The notes under the pieces are model-generated. The model was not told where the DNA came from and did no database searches. It was given only the letters and a program-made list of their open reading frames with translations. Made by a program: the position numbers and the translations under genes. Positions 16,225 to 24,321 of a DNA stretch of 64,000 nt are shown one piece after another. Positions within the stretch are counted from its first letter, which is position 1, and the number at the start of each line of letters is the position of its first letter. Origin of the DNA: Ruminococcus sp. (lineage in GTDB: Bacteria > Bacillota > Clostridia > Oscillospirales > Acutalibacteraceae); contig SFCS01000001.1 of assembly GCA_004558485.1 (NCBI GenBank), forward strand, positions 1-64,000, written 5' to 3'.

Positions 16225-17586
16225 ATGGCAATAAGGGTTTCGATGGTGTCGCTCGGATGCCCGAAAAATCAGATGGACGCGGAGCTGATGCTCGCGTCGC
16301 TGCGGGATGCGGGCATGGAGGTCATCGCGGAAAGCGGTCTTGCCGATGTGGTGATCGTCAACACCTGCGGCTTTATTGAGGACGCAAAGAAAGAGTCGAT
16401 CGAAAACATTTTGGAGTTTGCCCAGCTCAAAAAGGAGGGGCAAATTCAGAAGATCATCGTGACCGGCTGCATGGCGCAGCGGTATCAGCAGCAGATGGCG
16501 GAGGAAATGCCGGAGTGCGATGCGGTTTTGGGACTGGGCGCCAACGGCGACATTGTGGAGACTGTGCGCAAGGTGATGGGCGGCGCGCGCGTTTGCGCGT
16601 TTCCCGACCGCAGCTGTTGGCAGCTCGACGGCAAACGGCTGCAGACGACGCCGCACTTTTTCGCCTATCTGCGCATTGCGGACGGCTGCAACAATCGCTG
16701 TGCCTATTGCGCTATCCCGAGCATTCGCGGCAACCTGCGCAGCCGTCGGATGGAAACGATTGTGGAGGAGGCGCGCACGCTGGCGCAAAACGGTGTGCGG
16801 GAGCTGATTTTAGTCGCGCAGGACACCACCGTTTACGGACAAGACCTGTACGGCGAGAGCCGTCTTGCAGAGCTGTTGGAGGCACTTTGTGCCATCGAGG
16901 GGCTTTATTGGATCCGCCTGCTTTACTGCTATCCCGAACACATCACCGACCGTCTTTTGCAGGTGATGGCAAAGGAGAAAAAGGTCGCAAAGTATATGGA
17001 CATTCCGCTGCAACACGCAAGCGGCAAGGTGCTCAAGGCGATGCACCGCCCGGGCAACCGCGAGACCCTCACGCGCATCATCGCACATGTGCGGGAGACC
17101 GTGCCGGGCATCACGCTGCGCACAACGGTCATGGTCGGTTTTCCCGGCGAGACCGAGGAGGATTTCGAGGAGCTTTGTGCCTTCATCAGGGATGTGCGGT
17201 TTGAACGGCTCGGCTGTTTCGCGTTTTCGCCCGAGGAGGGCACCGAGGCGGAAAAGATGCCGCACCAAGTGCCCGAGCGGGTGAAGAATCACAGACGCGA
17301 TGTGGTGATGGAGCTGCAAACGCGCATTTCCGATGCACACAATGCGGCGCAGATCGGCAAGACGCTGACGGTGCTTGTGGAGAGCTATGACCGCTATGCG
17401 GAGTGTTGGTTCGGACGCAGTGAGGCGGACGCCCCCGACATCGACGGCAAGGTGTTTTTCCCGACGCCGACCGATGAAAACGGCAAGCGCATACCGATCG
17501 CGGCGGGAGACTTTGTTGCTGTGAAAATAACCGAATGTATGGATTGGGATCTGATGGGAGAGTATGAGCATGAACTTACCGAATAA
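16225..17586 (+). CDS. rimO: Ribosomal protein uS12 (S12) Asp methylthiotransferase
   Basis: A 453-residue radical-SAM enzyme that adds a methylthio group to an aspartate of S12. It starts with SLGCPKNQMDAE, the RimO signature that separates it from MiaB, uses three N-terminal cysteines for the auxiliary cluster, has the radical-SAM motif CNNRCAYC near 153-160, and ends with a TRAM domain (about 375-450). AAAGGGA precedes the ATG. It overlaps pgsA by 17 bases, a pairing common in Firmicutes. Confidence 0.96.
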   Translation: MAIRVSMVSLGCPKNQMDAELMLASLRDAGMEVIAESGLADVVIVNTCGFIEDAKKESIENILEFAQLKKEGQIQKIIVTGCMAQRYQQQMAEEMPECDAVLGLGANGDIVETVRKVMGGARVCAFPDRSCWQLDGKRLQTTPHFFAYLRIADGCNNRCAYCAIPSIRGNLRSRRMETIVEEARTLAQNGVRELILVAQDTTVYGQDLYGESRLAELLEALCAIEGLYWIRLLYCYPEHITDRLLQVMAKEKKVAKYMDIPLQHASGKVLKAMHRPGNRETLTRIIAHVRETVPGITLRTTVMVGFPGETEEDFEELCAFIRDVRFERLGCFAFSPEEGTEAEKMPHQVPERVKNHRRDVVMELQTRISDAHNAAQIGKTLTVLVESYDRYAECWFGRSEADAPDIDGKVFFPTPTDENGKRIPIAAGDFVAVKITECMDWDLMGEYEHELTE

Positions 17587-18160
17587 GCTCACCATTTTGC
17601 GCGTGGTGCTCGCGCCGCTGTTTTTGCTGCTGCTTTTGTGGGAGTTTCCGTTCCACTATCTGGCGGCGGGGCTGACCTTCGGCGCGGCGGCGCTGACCGA
17701 TCTTTTTGACGGCAGGATCGCCAGAGGCAGAGGGCTTGTCACCAACTTCGGCAAATTCCTCGATCCGCTCGCGGACAAGATGCTGACGACGGCGGCGTTC
17801 ATCGGCTTTTTGGCGCAGGGGCATATGGATGCCTGGGCGCTCATGCTCATTTTGTCCCGCGAATTTATGGTGACCTCGGTGCGCCTGCTGGCCGCAAAGG
17901 GCGGCAAGGTGGTGGCTGCCAGCATGTCCGGCAAGCTGAAAACGGTGCTGCAGTTCGTGGCAATCCTGTATATGCTTGCAGCACTGGAGTTCTGCTCGTG
18001 GCGCACGGGAATTCTCGCGGGTGTCGCTTTGCCCGACGCGCTGTTTGCGGGATTGCTCATTTTCGGCAGAGTGCTCATTTGGATCGCCGCCGTGATGACG
18101 GTCATCTCCGGTTTCCAATATGTGTGGGACTGTCGGGAATTTCTCAAAGAGGGCAAATAA
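17570..18160 (+). CDS. pgsA: CDP-diacylglycerol-glycerol-3-phosphate 3-phosphatidyltransferase
   Basis: A 196-residue membrane enzyme making phosphatidylglycerol phosphate. The CDP-alcohol phosphatidyltransferase motif DG-x2-AR-x8-G-x3-D-x3-D is intact at 47-69 (DGRIAR ... GKFLDPLADK). About five transmembrane helices are visible. MNLPNKLTILR is the typical family start; ATG 17570 is nine bases from GGGAG, whereas ATG 17564 is too close. The coding region begins inside the end of rimO. Confidence 0.95.
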   Translation: MNLPNKLTILRVVLAPLFLLLLLWEFPFHYLAAGLTFGAAALTDLFDGRIARGRGLVTNFGKFLDPLADKMLTTAAFIGFLAQGHMDAWALMLILSREFMVTSVRLLAAKGGKVVAASMSGKLKTVLQFVAILYMLAALEFCSWRTGILAGVALPDALFAGLLIFGRVLIWIAAVMTVISGFQYVWDCREFLKEGK

Positions 18161-18167
18161 AAAAGTG

Positions 18168-18196
18168 TGGACAATTTTGCAAATATCGTGTATACT
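18168..18196 (+). promoter_or_regulatory. Sigma-A promoter of the cysE-cysS operon
   Basis: TGGACA (18168-18173), 17 bases, TATACT (18191-18196), directly before the Cys T-box. Confidence 0.75.
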
Positions 18197-18202
18197 GTGA
18201 AT

Positions 18203-18458
18203 AGGAAATGCGATCGGCAGGAGAAGTATCCGTCAAAAGCCGTACAGAGAGCGCGCGCCGCGGCTGAAAGCGCGCACACAAGGCGGACGGCGGAGAAATG
18301 CACCTGACGGCAGGGCGGGGGAAAGCAGTATCCCGCTCCGGCAGCCGCCGTTATCCGGCAAGGGGATCTTTGTCCCTTGAGTGAGAAACAGGAGTGGAAC
18401 CGCGTTTTGACGCCTCCGGTGGGCTTTTGCCCGTCGGCGGCGCTTTTTGTTTTTTTAG
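18203..18458 (+). promoter_or_regulatory. Cysteine T-box riboswitch (leader of cysE-cysS)
   Basis: The 310-base stretch between pgsA and cysE is a T-box leader. The specifier segment GAGAAATGCACC carries the Cys codon UGC at 18299-18301. The T-box core GGAGTGGAACCGCG is at 18391-18404; its UGGA pairs with a tRNA ending UCCA, as expected for tRNA-Cys with discriminator U. The competing terminator has arms around CCGGTGGGC and GCCCGTCGG and a TTTTTGTTTTTTT tail to 18457. Both downstream products (cysteine synthesis and Cys-tRNA charging) agree. Confidence 0.92.
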
Positions 18459-18470
18459 GAGTGATGAACC

Positions 18471-19105
<635 letters not shown>

Positions 19106-19109
<4 letters not shown>

Positions 19110-20500
19110 AGATTTATAACACACTGACAAGAACCAAAGAGGAATTTGTGCCGATCGAGCCCGGAAAGGTGCGGATGTATGCCTGCGGCCCGACGGTGTA
19201 TAACTTCATCCACATCGGCAACGCGCGCCCGCTGTGCGTATTTGATGTGCTGCGGCGGTACCTGGAGTGGCGCGGCTATGACGTGCGGTTCGTGCAGAAC
19301 TTCACCGACATTGACGACAAGATCATCCGCCGTGCCAACGAGGAGGGCACGACCTATGACAAAATTTCCGAAAAATATATCGCGGAATTTGAAAAGGACG
19401 CGAAAGGCCTCGGCGTGAAGCCCGCCACGGTGCACCCCCGCGCAACGGAAAACATCGACGAAATTCAGAGCATCATCGCGGCGCTCATCGAAAAGGGCTT
19501 CGCCTATGTCGCGCCAAACGGCGATGTCTATTTCCGCACCCGCCAATATAAGGACTACGGCAAGCTGTCCCATCAGCCGATCGACGATCTGGAGTCGGGC
19601 GCGCGCATCGCGGTGGGCGAGCAGAAGGAGGATCCGCTCGACTTCGCCCTTTGGAAGGCGGCAAAGCCGGGCGAGCCCTTCTGGAAGTCCCCCTGGAGCG
19701 ACGGTCGCCCCGGCTGGCACATCGAGTGCTCGGCGATGGCGCGGCGCTATCTCGGCGAGACCATTGACATCCACGGCGGCGGTCAGGATCTCATCTTTCC
19801 CCATCACGAAAACGAAATTGCGCAGAGCCAGTGCGCAAACGGCGTGCCGTTTGCGCGTTATTGGATGCACAACGGCTATATCAATGTGGACAACAAGAAA
19901 ATGTCCAAATCGCTCGGCAACTTCTTCACGGTGCGGGATGTTGCGGAGAAATACGGCTATGAGCCGATCCGTTTCTTCCTCATTTCCTCCACCTACCGCA
20001 ACCCCCTCAACTACAGTATGGAGATCATCGAGCAGGGCGTGGCGGCGCTTGAGAGACTGTATAACTGCAAGAGCGCGCTTTCGTTTGCCGCCGTACATGC
20101 GGCGGACGGTGAGCCCGACGCCGCCTTTGCGGAAAAGCTCACGGCACGGCGGGAGCAGTTCATCGCCGCCATGGACGACGACCTCAACACGGCGGACGCG
20201 ATCGCGGCGCTGTTTGAGCTGGTGCGGGACATCAATCTGATGCTCGCGGACGGCAAGGCGACGAAAAAGACGGTGGAGGCGGCGACGGAGCTTTTCTCGG
20301 AGCTTGCCGATGTGCTGGGTCTTTTGTATGCCGAAAAGGACGACGCGGCGGACGAGGAGATTGACCGTCTCATCGCTGCCCGCACGGCGGCGCGTGCCGC
20401 CAAGAACTGGGAAGAGGCGGATCGCATCCGCGACGAGCTGAAGGCGCAGGGCATCGTTTTGGAGGACACCCCGCAGGGCGTCAAGTGGCATCGGGGGTAA
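19106..20500 (+). CDS. cysS: Cysteinyl-tRNA synthetase
   Basis: A 464-residue class I synthetase charging tRNA-Cys. The HIGH-type motif is HIGNARP within CGPTVYNFIHIGN (27-39), the KMSKS loop is KKMSKSLGN near 267, and the zinc ligands Cys27, Cys207 (IECSAMA) and the HHENE region are in place. The anticodon-binding helical domain fills the C-terminus. ATG 19106 forms ATGA with the cysE stop, so the two are coupled. Expression rises when tRNA-Cys is uncharged through the shared T-box. Confidence 0.97.
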
Positions 20501-20504
20501 ACAT

Positions 20505-21428
20505 ATGAGCAGAGCAGTATATACCGTCACGCTCAATCCCTCCATCGATGTGACCATCTGGACGGACGGACTGGACGCGGATGCCGTCAATCATGTGGTG
20601 CGCGAGAAACGCGAGGCGGGCGGCAAGGGCATCAATGTGTCCCGCGTTCTGCACTCCTTCGGGGTAGACAATTTGTGCATCGCGCTCGCGGGCGAGGAAA
20701 ACCGTCATGAATTTGCCCGCTTTTTGCAGCATGACGAGCTGCGGTTTGACATTTTGGAGGTGGACGGCGCGGTGCGGGAAAACCTCACGCTGCGCTATGC
20801 CGACAAGACGGTGAAGATCAACCGCCGCGGACAGTCGCTGTCGCAGATCCTGCTCGGTGCGCTCATGGCATATCTCGGCGTGCGGGTGCACCCGGGCGAT
20901 GTGGTCGTGTTTGCGGGCAGTCTGCCGGAAAATTTGGCGGTGCAGGACTATATCGAGCTGATCCTCTGCGCCAAGGGGGCCGGCGCGCTCGTGGCGCTGG
21001 ACACCGATTGCCTGTCACTTGAGGATTACGGACGGATAAAGCCGTGGCTCATCAAGCCCAACATCCACGAATTGCAGCACATCGTCGGCAAGCCGCTGAC
21101 AAAGGACACCGCCGCAAACGAGGCGGGGGCGCTGCTTGCGGTCGGCGTGGAGCAGGTACTGCTCACGCTCGGTGCGGACGGCATGGTGCTGCTTTCCGAA
21201 AAGGAAACGGTGGTTGCCGATGCGCCGAAGGTGCAGGTGAAGTCCACCGTCGGCGCGGGGGACAGCGCGCTTGCCGGTTTTATCGTCGGGTTTGTCAAGG
21301 GACATCCGACGGCGGAGTGTGTGCGGCTGGCGTCCGCCTGCGGCACTGCCTGTGCACAGCAGGACGGCACGGGTGTTGCGACCAAGGACACCGCCAACGC
21401 CTGCCTGCCGTCCATCACGGTGAAATAA
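20505..21428 (+). CDS. fruK: PfkB-family 1-phosphofructokinase-like kinase
   Basis: A 307-residue ribokinase-fold sugar kinase. YTVTLNPSIDVT, GGKGINVSRVL (about 39-49) and the ATP/anion-hole motif STVGAGDSALAGF (near 247-259) with catalytic Asp are those of the 1-phosphofructokinase / tagatose-6-phosphate kinase branch. No PTS transporter or fructose regulator is adjacent, so 1-phosphofructose as substrate is a family assignment, not a contextual one. It starts four bases after cysS and may share its transcript; a terminator follows. Confidence 0.83.
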   Translation: MSRAVYTVTLNPSIDVTIWTDGLDADAVNHVVREKREAGGKGINVSRVLHSFGVDNLCIALAGEENRHEFARFLQHDELRFDILEVDGAVRENLTLRYADKTVKINRRGQSLSQILLGALMAYLGVRVHPGDVVVFAGSLPENLAVQDYIELILCAKGAGALVALDTDCLSLEDYGRIKPWLIKPNIHELQHIVGKPLTKDTAANEAGALLAVGVEQVLLTLGADGMVLLSEKETVVADAPKVQVKSTVGAGDSALAGFIVGFVKGHPTAECVRLASACGTACAQQDGTGVATKDTANACLPSITVK

Positions 21429-21482
21429 CCGACAGGTTTTGGACATTTCCGCTTTTTTCCCGCCTTTTCTGGGATAACAACA

Positions 21483-21528
21483 TAAAAAGCGCCCGCTGTT
21501 TGTGACAAAAACGGCGGGCACTTTTGTG
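21483..21528 (+). terminator. Terminator after the cysE-cysS-fruK transcript
   Basis: GCCCGCTGTTT and AAACGGCGGGC form a stem flanked by AAAA and TTTT, so it can work in both directions. The spoIIE -10 begins at its 3' edge. Confidence 0.75.
21501..21509 (-). promoter_or_regulatory. Candidate Spo0A box upstream of spoIIE
   Basis: Minus strand TTTGTCACA matches the 0A-box consensus TTTGTCRAA at eight of nine positions. It lies about 20 bases before a TATACT -10 at 21529-21534. spoIIE is a classical Spo0A target, but the site also lies in the terminator loop, so this is tentative. Confidence 0.35.
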
Positions 21529-21534
21529 TATACT
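21529..21534 (+). promoter_or_regulatory. -10 element of a probable spoIIE promoter
   Basis: TATACT without a recognisable -35 17 bases upstream (the hexamer there is CAAAAA), as expected for an activator-dependent promoter. Confidence 0.4.
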
Positions 21535-21553
21535 GGGGGCGGTGGTGAGGAAG

Positions 21554-23905
21554 TTGAAAGAAAAAGCAGTGATCGGCGTACCCACCGCGGCGCCGACAGA
21601 ACACAAAGAGCAGGAAAATCCCCATGTTGCCGTAACCGTTTTATTCATGCTGTTGGGGCTTGTCGTGCCGCAGGGCGCCATCTACGGCGCACTGGCGCCG
21701 TTCGGCATCAGCCTTGCGGCGGCCGTGTCCGGAACGGGTGCGGTGCTCGTGTACATAGCGACGCTTGTCGGCTATCTTTTGCCGGGCGGCGCAGCGCTGC
21801 CGCTGCGCTATATGGCGGCGGTCGCGGTGACGGGTGCGGTGCGCTGGACATTCGGCGTGCTGCCGCGCATAACGGGGAGGCGGGGCTTTGCGCCGCTTTT
21901 GGCGTTTGCGTCGACATTGGTGAGCGGGCTGCTCACAAACGGTACGGGGACTTGGCTGACAGTGCTGCTGACGGTGGCGGAAAGCCTTACTGCAGGTGGT
22001 TTTGCCTATTTCTTCCGTGCGGCGTTCGGGTTTATGACACAAAGCGGCGAGCGCCGTGCGATGACGATGGCGGAACAGACCGGGGTCATCCTGCTCGGTG
22101 CGGCGGCACTGATGGCGCTCATGCCGCTCGAATGGTATTATCTGTCGCCGGGCAGAGTGGCGGCAGCAGTGGTCGTCATGCTGATGGCGCGCGGCGGACG
22201 GGAGCAAAGCGGCGCGGTCGCGGGGATCATTCTCGGTGCCGCGGCGACGCTGTGTATGCCGGAGCGGCTGTATATCGGGATTGCTTTGGCGTTCGGCGGC
22301 TTGCTGTCCGGCGTGTTTTCGCGCTATGGACGGTTTGCGATAGCGGGCGTGTTTTTGATTGCGGATGTGCTCATTTGCCTCACGGCGACCACCGATATGG
22401 CGGCTGCCGCATCTATCTATGAAACGGCGGCGGCATGCGTGGCGTTTGTGGTGCTGCCGCGCGGCATAGACAAGCTTTTGCGGCGGTACCTGGTGTACGG
22501 ACAGCATGTCCCCGCCGTGGAGGGCCTGCGTCATTCGCTGACGATGCGCCTTGACACGGCATCCCGCGCGATGGCACAGGTGTCGGAGCAGGTGAACGCC
22601 GTGTCGCAGAAGCTGGCAAACTACGGTGCGCCCGATCTCGGCACGATGTACCGCTGCGCCGGTGACGGCGTGTGCCGCAGCTGCGGGCTGAAGGTGTATT
22701 GCTGGGAGGAAAGCTTTGCGCAGGTGATGGATGCGTTCAACGCGCTGACACCGCTTCTGCGGGAGAAGGGGTGCGTGGAAAAGGAAGAGCTATCGGGCTT
22801 TTTGCGGCAAAGCTGCCGCCATCAGCCGGAGATCGTTGCGAGCATCAATGCGGGGTATCGGGCATACCTTGTCCGCGAGGATGCGTGGCGGCGGTTGTCG
22901 GAGATCCGCACAGTCATCACCGACCAGTTCTCCGGTATGGCGGACTTGCTGTCGGAGCTTTGCGGACGGTTTTCCGACACACAGCGGGTGGACATGGAAA
23001 CGGCTGGCAGGGTCGTTGCGCTTTGCGAGGATTTCGGTATGCCGGTGGAGGAGGCGGTGTGCCTCTTGGATCGGCAGGAGAGGCTGACGGTTGAAATTCT
23101 CGCGGAGGATGTCGGCGTGTGCCTTGACGGCGGACGATGGTTTCGGGAATTGCAGACCTGCTGCGGGCGCACCTTTGACAGCCCGACGGTGGTGCACCTC
23201 GGCAACACGGTGAAGGTGGTCGTGACCGAGCGACCGGTCTTTGCCGCCGACATCGGCGTGGCACAGCGCACCGAGGACGGCGAGCGGCTGTCGGGCGATG
23301 TCTGTCGGTATTTTACGGACGGCGGGCAGGCGACGCTCATCATCAGCGACGGTATGGGCAGCGGCGGCAGAGCCGCCGTGGACAGCGCACTTGCCGCGGG
23401 GATCGCGGAAAAGCTGTTGCAGGCGGGGCTGTCCCCCGATATGGTGCTGCGCATCGTCAACACAGCGCTTTTGGCGAAGTCGGGAGACGAGAGCCTGACA
23501 ACGCTGGACATTTTGCAGACGGATCTGTTTTCCGGCAGCATGCGCAGCTTTAAGGCGGGCGCGGCGGCATCGCTGCTGCGCAGCGGCGGGCGCGTTTCCC
23601 GCGTGGAGGGCGCGTCGATGCCGGTCGGCATTCTGCGGGACGCGGGGTTTGCCGAGAACAGTGACACGCTTGTGGACGGCGATGTGTTCGTCATGGTGAG
23701 CGACGGCGTGCTGACCGATGGCAGCGCGTGGCTGGAGGAATATCTGCGGGATGCGACGGCGGACACCGCCGCGGCACTGGCGGCGGAGATTTTGCAGGCG
23801 GCGGTCGCGCGGCAGAAGGATGCCGCGCACACGGATGATATGACCGTGGCGGTCATAAAGCTGTGCTGCCGCAAGGAAACGGAGAAAAGGCACGGCGAAG
23901 GATAA
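21554..23905 (+). CDS. spoIIE: Stage II sporulation protein E (SpoIIE phosphatase)
   Basis: A roughly 783-residue membrane phosphatase that dephosphorylates SpoIIAA to activate sigma-F in the forespore. The N-terminal third is strongly hydrophobic (about ten membrane helices), the centre has a cysteine cluster (CAGDGVCRSCGLKVYC), and the C-terminal PP2C-type domain (about 565-780) shows SGDVCRYF, LIISDGMGSGGRAA and VMVSDGVLTDG with metal-binding aspartates. No ATG is available; TTG 21554 or GTG codons at 21542, 21545 and 21569 are candidates, and the ribosome site GGTGAGG is poorly spaced for the chosen one. Start uncertain by up to ten residues. Strong evidence that the organism sporulates. 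Confidence 0.92.
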   Translation: MKEKAVIGVPTAAPTEHKEQENPHVAVTVLFMLLGLVVPQGAIYGALAPFGISLAAAVSGTGAVLVYIATLVGYLLPGGAALPLRYMAAVAVTGAVRWTFGVLPRITGRRGFAPLLAFASTLVSGLLTNGTGTWLTVLLTVAESLTAGGFAYFFRAAFGFMTQSGERRAMTMAEQTGVILLGAAALMALMPLEWYYLSPGRVAAAVVVMLMARGGREQSGAVAGIILGAAATLCMPERLYIGIALAFGGLLSGVFSRYGRFAIAGVFLIADVLICLTATTDMAAAASIYETAAACVAFVVLPRGIDKLLRRYLVYGQHVPAVEGLRHSLTMRLDTASRAMAQVSEQVNAVSQKLANYGAPDLGTMYRCAGDGVCRSCGLKVYCWEESFAQVMDAFNALTPLLREKGCVEKEELSGFLRQSCRHQPEIVASINAGYRAYLVREDAWRRLSEIRTVITDQFSGMADLLSELCGRFSDTQRVDMETAGRVVALCEDFGMPVEEAVCLLDRQERLTVEILAEDVGVCLDGGRWFRELQTCCGRTFDSPTVVHLGNTVKVVVTERPVFAADIGVAQRTEDGERLSGDVCRYFTDGGQATLIISDGMGSGGRAAVDSALAAGIAEKLLQAGLSPDMVLRIVNTALLAKSGDESLTTLDILQTDLFSGSMRSFKAGAAASLLRSGGRVSRVEGASMPVGILRDAGFAENSDTLVDGDVFVMVSDGVLTDGSAWLEEYLRDATADTAAALAAEILQAAVARQKDAAHTDDMTVAVIKLCCRKETEKRHGEG

Positions 23906-23912
23906 ATTTTTC

Positions 23913-23941
23913 TTGACAAGTGCGCGCCATTTGAGTATAAT
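23913..23941 (+). promoter_or_regulatory. Sigma-A promoter of tRNA-Lys
   Basis: Consensus TTGACA (23913-23918), 17 bases, TATAAT (23936-23941), 17 bases before the tRNA. Confidence 0.85.
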
Positions 23942-23958
23942 AACTAGGCACGCGAAAC

Positions 23959-24034
23959 GAGCCATTAGCTCAGTTGGCAGAGCACTTGACTTTTAATCAA
24001 GGTGTCCGGGGTTCGAATCCCCGATGGCTCACCA
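23959..24034 (+). tRNA. tRNA-Lys (anticodon UUU)
   Basis: A 76-base cloverleaf. The acceptor arm GAGCCAT pairs with ATGGCTC, the D arm is GCTC...GAGC, the anticodon arm CTTGA-CTTTTAA-TCAAG carries TTT, and the T arm is CCGGG-GTTCGAAT-CCCCG type. Discriminator A and the CCA end are encoded. Own promoter and terminator. Confidence 0.97.
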
Positions 24035-24040
24035 AGCGAA

Positions 24041-24078
24041 ACCCCTTTGAAATCAAACGATTTCAAAGGGTTTTCTGC
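24041..24078 (+). terminator. Terminator of tRNA-Lys
   Basis: ACCCCTTTGAAATC-AAAC-GATTTCAAAGGG followed by TTTTCTGCTTTTT. Confidence 0.85.
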
Positions 24079-24255
24079 TTTTTGCGGGTACGCTATTCTG
24101 TAGCAACCCTGTAGCAACGCCCCCGGAAGGGGCAGAAAGAAAGCGCCGTTTTCCATGTGACTTTCGTTTTTTGCTGTAAAACGGAGGAAAACTCCGATTT
24201 TTTCAGCAGATGAGCGGTCCGAGTAGGAAAAACGGAGATTTTTTTCGGCGGTCTC
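24079..24255. other. Non-coding stretch with short repeats
   Basis: Between the tRNA terminator and the GH97 promoter I see no gene. It holds a tandem 10-base repeat CTGTAGCAAC at 24099-24108 and 24110-24119, a small GCCCC/GGGGC hairpin, and CGGAG-GAAAA-CTCCG followed by ATTTTTTC (about 24182-24203), which looks like a second weak terminator. Such repeats beside a tRNA 3' end can be a scar of an integrated element, but no integrase remnant is recognisable. Confidence 0.4.
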
Positions 24256-24284
24256 TTGAAAACAGCGCGTGCTTTTGCTATGAT
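24256..24284 (+). promoter_or_regulatory. Sigma-A promoter of the GH97 gene
   Basis: TTGAAA (24256-24261), 17 bases, TATGAT (24279-24284). Confidence 0.65.
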
Positions 24285-24321
24285 ACAGGCAAAGCGTGGC
24301 TTTTTTAAGGAGGCAGTTTTT

